Shown: positions 1-8,837, counted from the stretch's first letter. The stretch is 64,000 nt of DNA from Rhodothermia bacterium (GCA_017303715.1 JAFLBZ010000003.1:1-64000), one strand, 5' to 3'. The notes: generated by a model from the sequence alone, not told the origin. Made by a program: numbers and translations.

Positions 1-83
1 TGCCACATTTTCTGGCTTGCAATAAACCCTAATACTTTAGCGAGGGGTTTTCTGCATCGGCCACCACTTTCGGCTTTAGTCAT
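1..83 (-). CDS. Possible N-terminus of a gene running off the left edge
   Basis: On the minus strand an ATG at 83 opens a frame that stays open to base 1 (27 codons, beginning MTKAESGG). It contains no recognisable motif and may be spurious. In its favour, an iron-box-like palindrome lies upstream at 206-224, where an operator for a leftward gene could be. Against it, an 18-codon ORF (ATG at 132, stop overlapping this ATG) precedes it and no Shine-Dalgarno is visible. No function is proposed. Confidence 0.2.
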   Translation of the reverse strand, partial: MTKAESGGRCRKPLAKVLGFIASQKMW

Positions 84-205
84 GACGAATCGTGATTTGC
101 CGCATCAAAGCAACATCGTAATAGAAATTCATTTCCGAACAAGAGCAAAGGAATATGCAAAAGAAACAAAGCAAATTTAGCGTGAAAGCATTAATTAAAT
201 TTTTT

Positions 206-224
206 ATTTGGAATTGGTCTAAAT
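206..224. promoter_or_regulatory. Iron-box-like palindrome, copy 1 (one mismatch)
   Basis: The arms TTTGGA (207-212) and TCTAAA (218-223) flank five bases, with an extra A/T pair at each end, giving 19 bp. It differs at one base from the perfect palindromes before the TonB-dependent receptor (2566-2584) and the ferric ABC operon (8821-8837). It lies downstream of the HiPIP gene, so it would more likely serve a leftward gene beyond the edge. The weakest of the three copies. Confidence 0.4.
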
Positions 225-244
225 AAGAATTATTTTTTTCTCAC

Positions 245-280
245 TAAAAAACCCATCCTCCGGTGCAGGGAAGACGGGTT
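245..280 (-). terminator. Rho-independent terminator of the HiPIP gene
   Basis: Read on the minus strand, a 12-bp stem (arms 280-269 and 261-250, with two G-T wobbles) closes a 7-base loop and is followed by a run of T (plus-strand A at 245-249). It starts 19 bases after the HiPIP stop codon, the expected place for an intrinsic terminator. Confidence 0.75.
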
Positions 281-298
281 GATAAATCAGGATGCAGT

Positions 299-631
299 TT
301 AGGCTTTTTTAACCCAACTGGTGCAATATCCTTTTGGAGCTATCGGGCCTTTAACCACGCTACACTTGCCACAAGCAGCTCCGCCTGTTGCTGCAATGAA
401 GAGTTGGCAACCGTCACAGGGTTTTGCAGGATCCGGAGTGGCATCTACATACTTCAGGGTTTGACGCATGGTAATGTCTGCCGGAGCGAGTCCGGTGGTA
501 TCATTACAACCGGCTGCTGCTGCATCGCCACCGCCGCCACAAGCGGCTAAAGTTCCAGCCAAGACAGGTGCAACTGCGCCTACCATTGCGGCTTTAAATA
601 AAAAGTCTCTGCGGTTAAGTTTTTCTTGCAT
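299..631 (-). CDS. High-potential iron-sulfur protein (HiPIP), Tat-exported
   Basis: Small periplasmic electron carrier holding one [4Fe-4S] cluster, normally shuttling electrons between membrane complexes. The 110-residue protein starts with a twin-arginine signal (RRDFLF, residues 7-12) and a hydrophobic stretch ending LAAC. This may be a lipobox (Cys31), so the protein could be a lipoprotein. The C-terminal third has the HiPIP cysteine pattern: Cys72-x2-Cys75, Cys90 and Cys103, the last in a GYCTSW motif typical of the family. Cys42 and Cys87 are extra. Tat export fits a protein folded around its cluster in the cytoplasm. It is monocistronic, with its own terminator; a short dyad (ACCTC/GAGGT, 661-677) lies just upstream. 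The partner redox complex is not in the window. Confidence 0.88.
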   Translation of the reverse strand: MQEKLNRRDFLFKAAMVGAVAPVLAGTLAACGGGGDAAAAGCNDTTGLAPADITMRQTLKYVDATPDPAKPCDGCQLFIAATGGAACGKCSVVKGPIAPKGYCTSWVKKA

Positions 632-727
632 GAGATTTACGGTTTGAGTGAGAGAGAACCACCTCTAAAAATGAGGTCGAAATCATTATTTCATTAAGGT
701 ATTCTGTATTTCTAATCCAATTCAATA

Positions 728-760
728 GGTTTTTACGCATTGCGGTGTGCATAAAAAACC
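728..760. terminator. Hairpin after the MoxR-like gene
   Basis: An imperfect inverted repeat, GGTTTTTACGCA (728-739) against TGTGCATAAAAAACC (746-760), lies ten bases beyond the stop codon of the leftward ATPase gene. The T and A runs lie inside the stem rather than after it, so it may work as a terminator in both directions or only protect the 3' end. Confidence 0.35.
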
Positions 761-769
761 TACAAAACA

Positions 770-2341
770 TTATCTTCGCGGGCGGAGGTAGTTGTTATCG
801 TCCTCCCAATCGTTGTCATCTTCGTCATCCGTCATATTGCCTAAGCCCGAAAGCATAGACCCCACCAAGTCACTATATGAGGTAAGAAATTCGGCATAAT
901 CCTTACCCACCAAAGAGTGTTGGTGCAGGGCTTCAAGCACCCATTCCATCAAAACGAATTTCTCTGGAAGGGTACTTGTGGTAAAATGCTTTTGTACCAA
1001 CTTCTCCAGCCCGCTCACTTGCAGGAGGAGACTTTGGTAGTCGTTCTGGCCCATTTCGTGCCGGAAGGTAAGGCTATTCCCTTTTGCAAACCAATCCAAA
1101 ATAGGTTTATATGCCTGCTTCCCAATTTTTTTATCGGTTGGGTCTGGGAAGTAGCGTAAGAAGATCGCTTTGAGGGCTTTACCGATGAGGCGTCGTGCCA
1201 CATTTTGCGCACCTTCTTGTTCTCCCTCGTACACCAATTCCACTTTTCCAGTAATGGCGGGTTCCACTTGTAGCAAGTCCAAAATACGGAGGGTTGTTTC
1301 CGACTCGTGTTGGAGCAAGGTGCGGCGTTCTGCCGCAGAAATAAGGGCTTCAAGCGCAGATCGAGTCATACGAACGGAAACCCCTGACTTCTGGTCAATA
1401 TATTCACTTGTCCGCGCCTCGAAGGCCACTTGTTCTATGATTTCCCGAAAGAAGTGCGGTACATTTACGCGGATTCCACCCCGTTCTTGCCATGCTTCTT
1501 GCCGTGTGATCTCAATGCCTGTTTCCAAATCTTTTGGATAATGGGTAATAATCTGGCTATCAATCCGATCTTTGAGTGGTGTAATGATGTTACCACGGTT
1601 GGTATAGTCTTCCGGATTGGCCGTAAAAACCAGCAATAAATCTAAGGGAATACGCAGGTTAAAGCCGCGTATCTGGACGTCTTGCTCCTCCATGATGTTT
1701 AATAGCCCAACTTGAATACGTGGCTGAAGATCGGGTAATTCATTAATGGCAAAAATGCCCCGATTTGCACGCGGAATCAGTCCAAAATGGATAACTTCTT
1801 CATCGGCATATGTTAGCCGGCGGGTAGCAGCCTTGATGGGGTCTATATCGCCGATAAGGTCTGCCATATTGGTATCGGGTGTGGCTAATTTTTCGGTGTA
1901 TCGTTCGGAGCGATGAAGCCAAGCGATGGGGGCTTCGTCCCCTTTTTCAGCAAGGATGGTGCGCCCGAATTTACTAATCGGGTGCAAGGGATTTTCGTTT
2001 AGCTCACTGCCTTCTATATAGGGAATAAATTCGTCCAACAAAGAAGCCAACATTCGGATAAGGCGGGTTTTTCCCTGTCCACGAAGGCCCAGCAATATAA
2101 GGTCGTGCCTTGCAAGTAATGCGTGTTGGATTTGCGGGATAACGGTTCGTTCATACCCAATCATTCCTTGGAAAACAGGTTCTTTTGATTTGAGTTTGGT
2201 AATGAGGTTGTGGCGCAGTTCCTCTTTTACGGTTCGGAAAACATATCCAGAACGCTTTAATTCACCGATGGTGTGGATTTGGGGAGGGTTCATGGGTAAG
2301 TTAGATAAAGGATGACCTTGGGTGGGAAGGAACATACCCAC
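770..2341 (-). CDS. MoxR / Mg-chelatase-I-like AAA+ ATPase
   Basis: AAA+ ATPase of 523 residues related to MoxR and the ChlI/BchI chelatase subunit, families acting as chaperone-like ATPases with von Willebrand (VWA) partners. The Walker A motif is GLRGQGKT near residue 85. A Walker-B-like GIFAINELPDL is followed by the MoxR/ChlI region predicted to form inserts, ending FTANPEDYTNRG. The Walker B acidic pair is Asn-Glu rather than Asp-Glu. The C-terminus is a very acidic tail (DDEDDNDWEDDNN). The start may instead be Met17 (MNPPQIH), because the first 16 residues are not family-like. No VWA partner is adjacent and the neighbours are unrelated, so the substrate cannot be told. The batCDE genes, which often accompany MoxR, are 45 kb away. 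Confidence 0.75.
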   Translation of the reverse strand: MGMFLPTQGHPLSNLPMNPPQIHTIGELKRSGYVFRTVKEELRHNLITKLKSKEPVFQGMIGYERTVIPQIQHALLARHDLILLGLRGQGKTRLIRMLASLLDEFIPYIEGSELNENPLHPISKFGRTILAEKGDEAPIAWLHRSERYTEKLATPDTNMADLIGDIDPIKAATRRLTYADEEVIHFGLIPRANRGIFAINELPDLQPRIQVGLLNIMEEQDVQIRGFNLRIPLDLLLVFTANPEDYTNRGNIITPLKDRIDSQIITHYPKDLETGIEITRQEAWQERGGIRVNVPHFFREIIEQVAFEARTSEYIDQKSGVSVRMTRSALEALISAAERRTLLQHESETTLRILDLLQVEPAITGKVELVYEGEQEGAQNVARRLIGKALKAIFLRYFPDPTDKKIGKQAYKPILDWFAKGNSLTFRHEMGQNDYQSLLLQVSGLEKLVQKHFTTSTLPEKFVLMEWVLEALHQHSLVGKDYAEFLTSYSDLVGSMLSGLGNMTDDEDDNDWEDDNNYLRPRR

Positions 2342-2565
2342 AAAGAACCATTTGGTTCAGATCGCTGGTCTAAAGTAGCGGATTCCAAGAGAACTTCATG
2401 AAAGTCTTAGAAGGATGAAGAAATCAATAAGGCGTGGTTAATAAGCGCTTAGCATTAACCAATTCCATGTTTTGCGGTTATTCGTGTGCCTATGGACGAT
2501 TCCATAAACGTTTTTTAAAGTCTATTTGAAAGTTTGGTTGAAACGCATTCCTTTGTTGCAATACT

Positions 2566-2584
2566 ATTTAGAATAAGTCTAAAT
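2566..2584. promoter_or_regulatory. Iron-box-like palindrome before the TonB-dependent receptor
   Basis: Perfect inverted repeat ATTTAGA-N5-TCTAAAT (19 bp), centred about 49 bases before the receptor start. The same arms and spacing recur before the ferric ABC operon (8821-8837). Size and symmetry resemble DtxR/IdeR/MntR-family boxes more than a classical Fur box. This is inference, as no regulator gene lies in the window. Confidence 0.65.
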
Positions 2585-2623
2585 TAAAATAATATATTCA
2601 AATAAACATGAACTGATAGCCTT

Positions 2624-4774
2624 ATGTTTCGACTACAAAGCACCCTTAGAACACTTTTTTTTACCCTTTCATTAGCCACCCATCTGTTTGCCCAAACCCC
2701 TGATACTACACGAATCGTATTGCCTCCGGTAACGGTTATTGGAACGGCTCCGGAAGCCTTGCGTACCATCCCCGGCTCTGGGCGCACCTTTGGCCCAATG
2801 GCGATTGCAACCATCCAGCCGCGCGGTGCAGAAGACGTATTGCGCCATGTAAGCGGTGTTTATGTTCGTTCGGAAGATGGTCTTTCACTACGTCCCAACA
2901 TCGGCATCCGTGGACTATCGCCTACCCGGAGTTCTAAAATCTTGCTATTGGAAGACGGCATCCCGCTAACCACTGCTCCCTACGGCGATCCGGCGCTGTA
3001 TTACCACCCACCAATCGAACGCTTTTCGGGTGTAGAAGTCCTCAAAGGTGCAAGCCAATTGGCCTATGGCCCTCAAACCATTGGCGGGGTTATCAACTAT
3101 ATCACGCCATTGCCTAATAGCGACACGGGCTTTCTCCGCATGGGAGGTGGAAATCGGGGATACCGATCGGTACATGGTGGCTTCAGCAAACGCTTAACCG
3201 GAGAAAATGGGATAGGGGTGGACATTTTGCACAAGCGCTCTGACCTAAACCGCGATCACACCGGAACCACCCTGACAGATTTGATGCTGAAGGGCTTGCT
3301 TAAAACGGATACAAAGGGGCAAATTATCTTCAAATTTAATGCGTACCAAGAAAACTCGCAGGTTACCTATCCGGGCATCACAGAAGTACAATTTAAAGAA
3401 TCTCCCTATTACAATCCTTTTGAAAATGACCGTTTTCGGGTGCAACAATTTGCCGTTCATACAACGGGTAGTCGTCTATTAACCCCAAAAACCTTACTCT
3501 CTGGCCATCTCTACGGCTATACAATTGCGCGAGATTGGTGGCGACAAGGGACTTTGGTGATGAAAAATGGCGTATTAACGGAAGACGACAACTCTGCAAA
3601 TCCGGGTAATGCGCAAGGTGTTCGCATCCTCCTCGCTCCCAATCGGCGAGATGGGCGTCTCCGGAATTACCAGGTTGCTGGCATCGCACCACATCTCACG
3701 CATGAAGTGCATATCGGTAAGCGGGTGATGACCTTAGAAGGCGGTGTTCGTGCGCATTTTGAAACCCAAAAACGGCAACAACTACGGACGACTGCTGGCC
3801 CCACCGCCGAGTCCGGCACTTTGGTAGAAGACAACCTACGCCAAACGCAAGCCTATGCGGCCTTTATCGAAAACAAGGTCGAGTGGTCGCCACGCACTTC
3901 GGTCTCGGTTGGTTTTCGCTATGAAGCCATGAATTATCGCCGGAAAAACGCAATGGGAGCGTCCGGAAAAGGAATTGAGGGCGCAAAGAACTTACGTGTA
4001 TGGATTCCGGGCGGTGGTATTAGCTTTTTACCCAACAAAAACTGGACAATTTTTGCCGGTCTTCATCGTGGTTTTGCACCACCTCGGGTAGAAGATGTCA
4101 TAGACAATACGACAGGAACGGCCATTGAACTGGATGCCGAACTTAGCTGGAACACAGAATTTGGGGTACGCTGGCAAAAAAGTGGATTACGGGCCGAGTT
4201 TACCAGTTTCCGTATGGACTTCCAGAACCAGATTGTGCCAGCCTCGTTGGCGGGCGGAATTAGCTCAACCCTAACCAACGCAGGCGAAACACTACACATG
4301 GGCGCGGAAATGGCTTTGGAAGCAGATGCCACGGAGGCAGGATGGCCGCTTGTGCTATCTACCAATATGACGTGGCTCCCAGTAGCTCATTACAAGGGCA
4401 ACCGGAAAAGCGCAATTATTGTAACCGAAGACGTGGGCGGGAACCGTTTGCCGTATGCACCGGAATGGCTTGCAGCTGCCATTATAAAGGTAAAACCAAT
4501 GGAATTTCTAAACTTTGGCGTCGAGTGGGTTTATACCGGAAGTCAATTCTCGGACGATCTAAATTCGGTTACGCCTACTCCCAATGGCAGACAAGGGGAG
4601 ATTACAGCATATGGATTGTTTAACGCCACCGTTCAGGCAACCCTTAAAAACAAGTGGAGTTTCTCCGGAAATGTCAAAAACATGGCCAATAAAGTTTACA
4701 TTTCGGATCGTTCGCGAGGGATTATGGTCGGATCACCACGCAATTGGCAAATAGGCATTGCTAAAATATTCTGA
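2624..4774 (+). CDS. TonB-dependent receptor, FecA-like, ferric siderophore/citrate uptake
   Basis: Outer-membrane gated channel of 716 residues that imports an iron chelate using TonB energy. A signal peptide ends at LFAQ (about residue 24). A TonB-box-like PPVTVIGTAP follows, then the plug domain: VLRHVSGVYVRSEDG, IGIRGLSPTRSS, LLLEDGIPL and the VEVLKGASQLAYGP segment typical of plugs. The rest is a 22-strand barrel ending in GIAKIF, with a terminal Phe. The plug is closest in style to FecA-type iron dicitrate receptors, but the exact ligand cannot be read from the sequence. A palindrome shared with the fbpABC-like operon lies 40 bases upstream. Receptor and ABC operon converge and probably form one iron uptake route. 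Confidence 0.88.
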   Translation: MFRLQSTLRTLFFTLSLATHLFAQTPDTTRIVLPPVTVIGTAPEALRTIPGSGRTFGPMAIATIQPRGAEDVLRHVSGVYVRSEDGLSLRPNIGIRGLSPTRSSKILLLEDGIPLTTAPYGDPALYYHPPIERFSGVEVLKGASQLAYGPQTIGGVINYITPLPNSDTGFLRMGGGNRGYRSVHGGFSKRLTGENGIGVDILHKRSDLNRDHTGTTLTDLMLKGLLKTDTKGQIIFKFNAYQENSQVTYPGITEVQFKESPYYNPFENDRFRVQQFAVHTTGSRLLTPKTLLSGHLYGYTIARDWWRQGTLVMKNGVLTEDDNSANPGNAQGVRILLAPNRRDGRLRNYQVAGIAPHLTHEVHIGKRVMTLEGGVRAHFETQKRQQLRTTAGPTAESGTLVEDNLRQTQAYAAFIENKVEWSPRTSVSVGFRYEAMNYRRKNAMGASGKGIEGAKNLRVWIPGGGISFLPNKNWTIFAGLHRGFAPPRVEDVIDNTTGTAIELDAELSWNTEFGVRWQKSGLRAEFTSFRMDFQNQIVPASLAGGISSTLTNAGETLHMGAEMALEADATEAGWPLVLSTNMTWLPVAHYKGNRKSAIIVTEDVGGNRLPYAPEWLAAAIIKVKPMEFLNFGVEWVYTGSQFSDDLNSVTPTPNGRQGEITAYGLFNATVQATLKNKWSFSGNVKNMANKVYISDRSRGIMVGSPRNWQIGIAKIF

Positions 4775-4782
4775 TGCAGGCA

Positions 4783-4818
4783 TTGAGGTGGGCGAGAATG
4801 TTTAATCGTCCACCTCAA
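4783..4818 (+). terminator. Strong hairpin after the receptor gene
   Basis: TTGAGGTGG (4783-4791) pairs perfectly with CCACCTCAA (4810-4818). After one mismatch the stem continues CGA/TCG, around a 10-base loop. It starts nine bases after the receptor stop codon. No U-tract follows, so it may be a 3' stabiliser or a Rho-assisted terminator. Confidence 0.5.
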
Positions 4819-5059
4819 CCACGCTTGGGAAAAAGCAGTATAAACGCTACCACCCAATACAATCACAAACCATTATATTTATTACAACTTATACAACCTT
4901 ACTATTGGGTCATGTCTTGCGCATTTCATTTTTCGGGGAGATCGGATGTTAATGCTTCGGCGGATGTCCAAAGCCCTATCCAAAGTGGTACAGTGCCTCT
5001 TGTAGTGGCATAAGTAGAGGTAGCATCTTTAAGGATTGCTTTTCGTTTTCAAGGGGTTT

Positions 5060-6133
5060 CTAAATGGTTTCTGTTGCTTTTTTCAGCACCACACCCGGTT
5101 CTACGGGATTGACGGAGACGCAGTCACCTACCTTAAAATGGTGACGATTATCGGTATGTACCAAAAACTCCAATCCTTTTTGGCGCAAGCGATAGGTGAT
5201 GTCGTGACCGCGAAATGCCTTTGAAATGACCTCGGCATGTACAGAATCGGTATTGGCGACCAACTGGATGTCTAAATGCTCTGGGCGAAGCGCGACCAAT
5301 ACCCCACCTTCTGCTGCGTGTTTCAGCGGGATATTTCCAACCGGACTATTGGCCATATGGCCATGGGCTTCAGAAAAAAAGAGGTTTGTTTTACCCAAAA
5401 ATTGTGCGACAAACAAAGTATCTGGCTCATAATAGAGTTCTTCGGGTGTTCCTATTTGTTCGAGGTGGCCTTCTTGCATGACGCCAATACGGTCTGCAAA
5501 GGAAAAGGCTTCTTCTTGGTCGTGTGTCACTAAAATTGCACTCATTTTGGCTTCTTTCAACAAGTTGCGTAGCTCGTCGCGGGTTTCGTTGCGCAAAACT
5601 GCGTCTAAATTGGAGAAGGGTTCGTCTAAGAGAATCAGTTGCGGCTTTGGGGCCATAGCGCGTGCCAAAGCAACTCGTTGTTGTTGGCCGCCGGAGAGTT
5701 CGTGCGGCATTCGGTGAGCCAATTTTTGCAAGCCAACCAAGCCCAGCATTTCCTCGGTTCGCTTGGGTCTTTCGCTTTTGGGAAGGTGGTGTAGTCCAAA
5801 CATCACATTGGCGCGAACATCTAAGTGCGGAAAAAGGGCATATTCCTGAAACACAAAACCAATCCCCCGCTTTTCGGGGCGTACCCAAGTATCCTCATCC
5901 GCAAAAACCCGACCATTTAGGGCAATGCGTCCACCTTCGGGTCGCTCAAATCCGCCAATCATGCGGAGTACGGTGGTTTTGCCACATCCACTTGGGCCAA
6001 GTAGGGCGAAGATCTCTTCCGGCTGGACGTCGAAGGAGACCTGTTTAACCACATTGCCTTCAGCGGGGCAATAGCATTTGTTTAGGTTTTGGACGGATAA
6101 AAGGGGAACTTTTTCCATGGAGGTTATGCGCAT
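5060..6133 (-). CDS. fbpC: Ferric iron ABC transporter, ATP-binding subunit
   Basis: Cytoplasmic ATPase that powers ferric iron import through the FbpB-like permease. The 357-residue protein has Walker A GPSGCGKTT (about residues 52-60), a Q-loop VFQEYALFPH, the ABC signature LSGGQQQRVALARA, Walker B LILLDEPFSNLD and the switch His in LVTHDQEEA. About 110 further residues form the TOBE-type regulatory domain usual in the Pot/Fbp/CysA group. It is the last gene of a three-gene operon, 96 bases after the permease gene. The start could also be Met6. The substrate call rests on the adjacent binding protein and on the receptor across the way; a thiamine or other metal transporter is less likely. 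Confidence 0.85.
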   Translation of the reverse strand: MRITSMEKVPLLSVQNLNKCYCPAEGNVVKQVSFDVQPEEIFALLGPSGCGKTTVLRMIGGFERPEGGRIALNGRVFADEDTWVRPEKRGIGFVFQEYALFPHLDVRANVMFGLHHLPKSERPKRTEEMLGLVGLQKLAHRMPHELSGGQQQRVALARAMAPKPQLILLDEPFSNLDAVLRNETRDELRNLLKEAKMSAILVTHDQEEAFSFADRIGVMQEGHLEQIGTPEELYYEPDTLFVAQFLGKTNLFFSEAHGHMANSPVGNIPLKHAAEGGVLVALRPEHLDIQLVANTDSVHAEVISKAFRGHDITYRLRQKGLEFLVHTDNRHHFKVGDCVSVNPVEPGVVLKKATETI

Positions 6134-6229
6134 GAATAAACCTATAATTTAGCCTTCTGTTTATCACCATCGTCATCCCGCCGGCCTCGAATCATTCAAT
6201 ATTCATCATTTTATGCTATAAGCATCCTT

Positions 6230-7774
6230 TTATGCTTTTTCTTGGTACAAAAGCAAGCCGACGAAGACGGAAGAGATCAAAACAATGGTGAGGGCAAAAG
6301 GTGCAGCAGCCGAAAAATTCGCATTTGCCGTGTATTGCCATACGTTCATCGCCAAACTTTCGAAGCCTATAGGCGCCAAGAGCAATGTAATGGGCAGTTC
6401 CTTCATTATAGACAAAAAGACAAAGGCTATGCTCATCAATAAGCCGCGTTTTAGCAACGGAAGGGTTACTTTTCGAAAGGCCGCAAAGCCCGAAAATCCC
6501 AAAGAACGTGCAACTTCCTGAATACGGGGCGATGCCTGAAAGAGTGCAGAGCGAACAGGCCCGATGGCTTCGGCAAGTGCATGAAAAATGTAGGCAAAGA
6601 TTAATAGAACGAGGGTTTGGTATAAAAAGGGAACCACCTCCAAGGCAAATGCGACAAAGGCCAATCCAAAAACGATGGGTGGTGTAGCATACCCCATATA
6701 AGACAGGCGCTCAAAAATGCGGGTATAGCGCGAAGGATGCCTAACCGAGCCATAGGCCAATAAAAGCGCAAAGAAAGCCGCTCCTAACGCTGCTGGCCAT
6801 GCCACCAACGCCGACGCCCAAAGCGACATGAGCAAGTCTTGAAGATTAGTGGTGTCGTTTTGTTGAAATGCCCAAAATCCCACACAAAGCAAGGGTAAAA
6901 CAACCGTTATTATGGTCATCAGACCCGAAAAAAGGAAGAAGACGCCTTTTAAACCACCCATTTCATGTAGGCGAAAACGACGCTTGGTTGCTCGGCTCGA
7001 TGTGTCTAAACGGAGGCCACCGAGTTGTCTCGCCTCTAACCAAAGCATAAACAAGGTCATGGAGAGCGGAATCAGCGCCAATAACGCCACGGCTGCTGGA
7101 TTGCTCATCTCGGTGGCTTGATATAACACAAAACTGAAGGTGCGGTACCGCATAAGCGAAACAACGCCAAAATCTCCCAATACATGCAGGGCTACAAGAA
7201 GGCTTCCGGCCAATAGCGCTGGCCTCAGTTGGGGCAAAAGTACCCTAAACCAAGACCTCTGAACACTCATTCCCAAAGAACGGGCACTTTCTTCGATCGC
7301 AGGATCTAAACCTAGTAATGCTGTTCGGAGGTTAAGGAAGAGGTAGGGATACAAGGTGAAGGTGAGGGCGACACAAGCACCCCAAAACCCGTTTAAGCGT
7401 GGAACCGCAACGCCAAAAAGTTGTGCAGACATGCCGTAGTCGCCGCCAATGGCCAAAAGCGCATAAGCCATCACATAACCCGGAAAAGCAAGTGGCAATA
7501 CCGCCAGCCAAGTAAGTACTTTTCTGCCGGGCATGTTGGTACGGGTGGTAATCCATGCAATGGGGAAAGCGAGTAACACCACCAAGACCACAACAGCGAC
7601 CATCAGTAGAAACGTGTCGCTAAACAACGCCCAAGTCCGTGCGGAAAAGACCTCGGCCAATGCCGCTTCGTCAGCACGGAAAGCATTACGCAACAAAAAC
7701 AATAAGGGGAACAACATACCCACCGTAAGGAAGACGGATAATAACCAAAAGGGCGTATGTCGCTGGTTTTTCAT
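6230..7774 (-). CDS. fbpB: Ferric iron ABC transporter, permease subunit (duplicated)
   Basis: Inner-membrane channel of 514 residues with about twelve hydrophobic segments in two homologous halves, the FbpB/SfuB architecture in which one chain replaces two permease subunits. Each half has an EAA loop that contacts the ATPase: EESARSLGMS in the first and QEVARSLGFSG in the second, each followed by the usual LP-containing segment. It begins five bases after the binding-protein stop codon, so the two are surely co-transcribed. No frameshift or missing segment was seen. Confidence 0.88.
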   Translation of the reverse strand: MKNQRHTPFWLLSVFLTVGMLFPLLFLLRNAFRADEAALAEVFSARTWALFSDTFLLMVAVVVLVVLLAFPIAWITTRTNMPGRKVLTWLAVLPLAFPGYVMAYALLAIGGDYGMSAQLFGVAVPRLNGFWGACVALTFTLYPYLFLNLRTALLGLDPAIEESARSLGMSVQRSWFRVLLPQLRPALLAGSLLVALHVLGDFGVVSLMRYRTFSFVLYQATEMSNPAAVALLALIPLSMTLFMLWLEARQLGGLRLDTSSRATKRRFRLHEMGGLKGVFFLFSGLMTIITVVLPLLCVGFWAFQQNDTTNLQDLLMSLWASALVAWPAALGAAFFALLLAYGSVRHPSRYTRIFERLSYMGYATPPIVFGLAFVAFALEVVPFLYQTLVLLIFAYIFHALAEAIGPVRSALFQASPRIQEVARSLGFSGFAAFRKVTLPLLKRGLLMSIAFVFLSIMKELPITLLLAPIGFESLAMNVWQYTANANFSAAAPFALTIVLISSVFVGLLLYQEKA

Positions 7775-7779
7775 GGCGA

Positions 7780-8796
7780 TTACAAGACGCCCGTAGCCTT
7801 TAAGAGCGCCAAAGTGCCTTCCAAGTCTGCGAGTGTATTCAAATCAACGGCCATTTTAACTTTTCCCAATGCCTCAACTTGCATCAGTTTGGGATGAAGT
7901 TTAACCCCATCCACCACTGGATATTCAAATTCATCGTTTGCCATGTAGGTTTGTCCGGCTTGCGAAAGAATGAATTTAAGGAATGCCTTGGCAGCTTCTG
8001 GGTTTTTACCGGATTTCAGGATTCCCGCCCCCGAAACGTTTACCAAATTCCCTGCATCTCCGGCCTTAAACATGGTTTGCGCCACCGGATAGTTGGGGTC
8101 TTTGTCTGTGAACGACAAGAGATAATAATGGTTTGGCAGCCCCAAATCGGCTTCTCCAGCAGCAATGGCTTCAACAATGGCCGCGTTGTTGGTATAGGAC
8201 TTGGGTTCGTTTGCCTTCATGGCCAAAAGCCAAATACGTGCTTTTTCTTCGCCTTGCGTCATGCGGAGCGCTGTTACAAAAGATTGAAAAGAAGCATTAT
8301 CTGGCGCCCAAGCAATTTTCCCCTTCCATTTTGGATTCGTGAGGTCTTCAATCCCTTGTGGCAACTCTGCTACCTGTACACGTTTTACGGAATATGCCAA
8401 AGTTCTTGCACGTCCGGTAAGGGCCACCCATTGATCGTGTGGGTTTTGAAAGGTCTTGGCGACAGAGCCACTTAGCGCTTTGGGCAAATCGGCAAAAAGC
8501 CCAGCTTTCATCACTGCGCCTAAAGCACCTGCATCTTGCGCCCAGAAAAGGTCTGCCGGGCTTTTGTCCCCTTCCTGCTGTAACACCAAAGCAAGCTCCG
8601 CCGTTTTACCATATTTAACCTGTACATTTATACCGGTTTCCTTCATAAAACGCTCAATAATCCCATCTACCAACTCCTTCCCACGTCCGGCATACAGCAC
8701 TAAACTCTTATCATCGGAGGTATTGGATGGTTGTGGGTTACAACCGGAAATCAAAAAAACACCCAAGGCCAGCATCAGAAAAGTTCGTTTCATCAT
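7780..8796 (-). CDS. fbpA: Ferric iron ABC transporter, substrate-binding lipoprotein
   Basis: Binds ferric iron in the periplasm and delivers it to the FbpB-like permease. The 338-residue protein starts with a lipoprotein signal whose lipobox LISGC places the lipidated Cys at 19, so it is membrane-anchored. The mature part starts LVLYAGRGKELV, typical of FbpA/FutA (class II fold), and contains ADLFWAQDAGAL. The adjacent tyrosines Tyr224-Tyr225 (PNHYYLLSF) match the tyrosine pair that holds iron in FbpA. First gene of the operon. A perfect TTTAGA-N5-TCTAAA palindrome lies 25 bases upstream, consistent with repression when iron is plentiful. Confidence 0.88.
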   Translation of the reverse strand: MMKRTFLMLALGVFLISGCNPQPSNTSDDKSLVLYAGRGKELVDGIIERFMKETGINVQVKYGKTAELALVLQQEGDKSPADLFWAQDAGALGAVMKAGLFADLPKALSGSVAKTFQNPHDQWVALTGRARTLAYSVKRVQVAELPQGIEDLTNPKWKGKIAWAPDNASFQSFVTALRMTQGEEKARIWLLAMKANEPKSYTNNAAIVEAIAAGEADLGLPNHYYLLSFTDKDPNYPVAQTMFKAGDAGNLVNVSGAGILKSGKNPEAAKAFLKFILSQAGQTYMANDEFEYPVVDGVKLHPKLMQVEALGKVKMAVDLNTLADLEGTLALLKATGVL

Positions 8797-8820
8797 GGTA
8801 TTTGTTGATAATACTTTTTG

Positions 8821-8837
8821 TTTAGACTCAATCTAAA
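8821..8837. promoter_or_regulatory. Iron-box-like palindrome before the ferric ABC operon
   Basis: TTTAGA (8821-8826), five bases, TCTAAA (8832-8837): the same arms and spacing as before the TonB-dependent receptor. Its centre is 33 bases upstream of the fbpA start, a position that would block transcription. The spacer sequences differ, so the arms appear to be what is conserved. Confidence 0.65.

Noticed and set aside
4774-5013. 79-codon frame overlapping the receptor stop codon
   Set aside because: Composition is not protein-like, no homology is recognised, and the strong hairpin at 4783-4818 lies inside its beginning.
5427-6048. Long shadow frames on both strands inside fbpC
   Set aside because: The ATPase motifs are in the fbpC frame; the others lack motifs.
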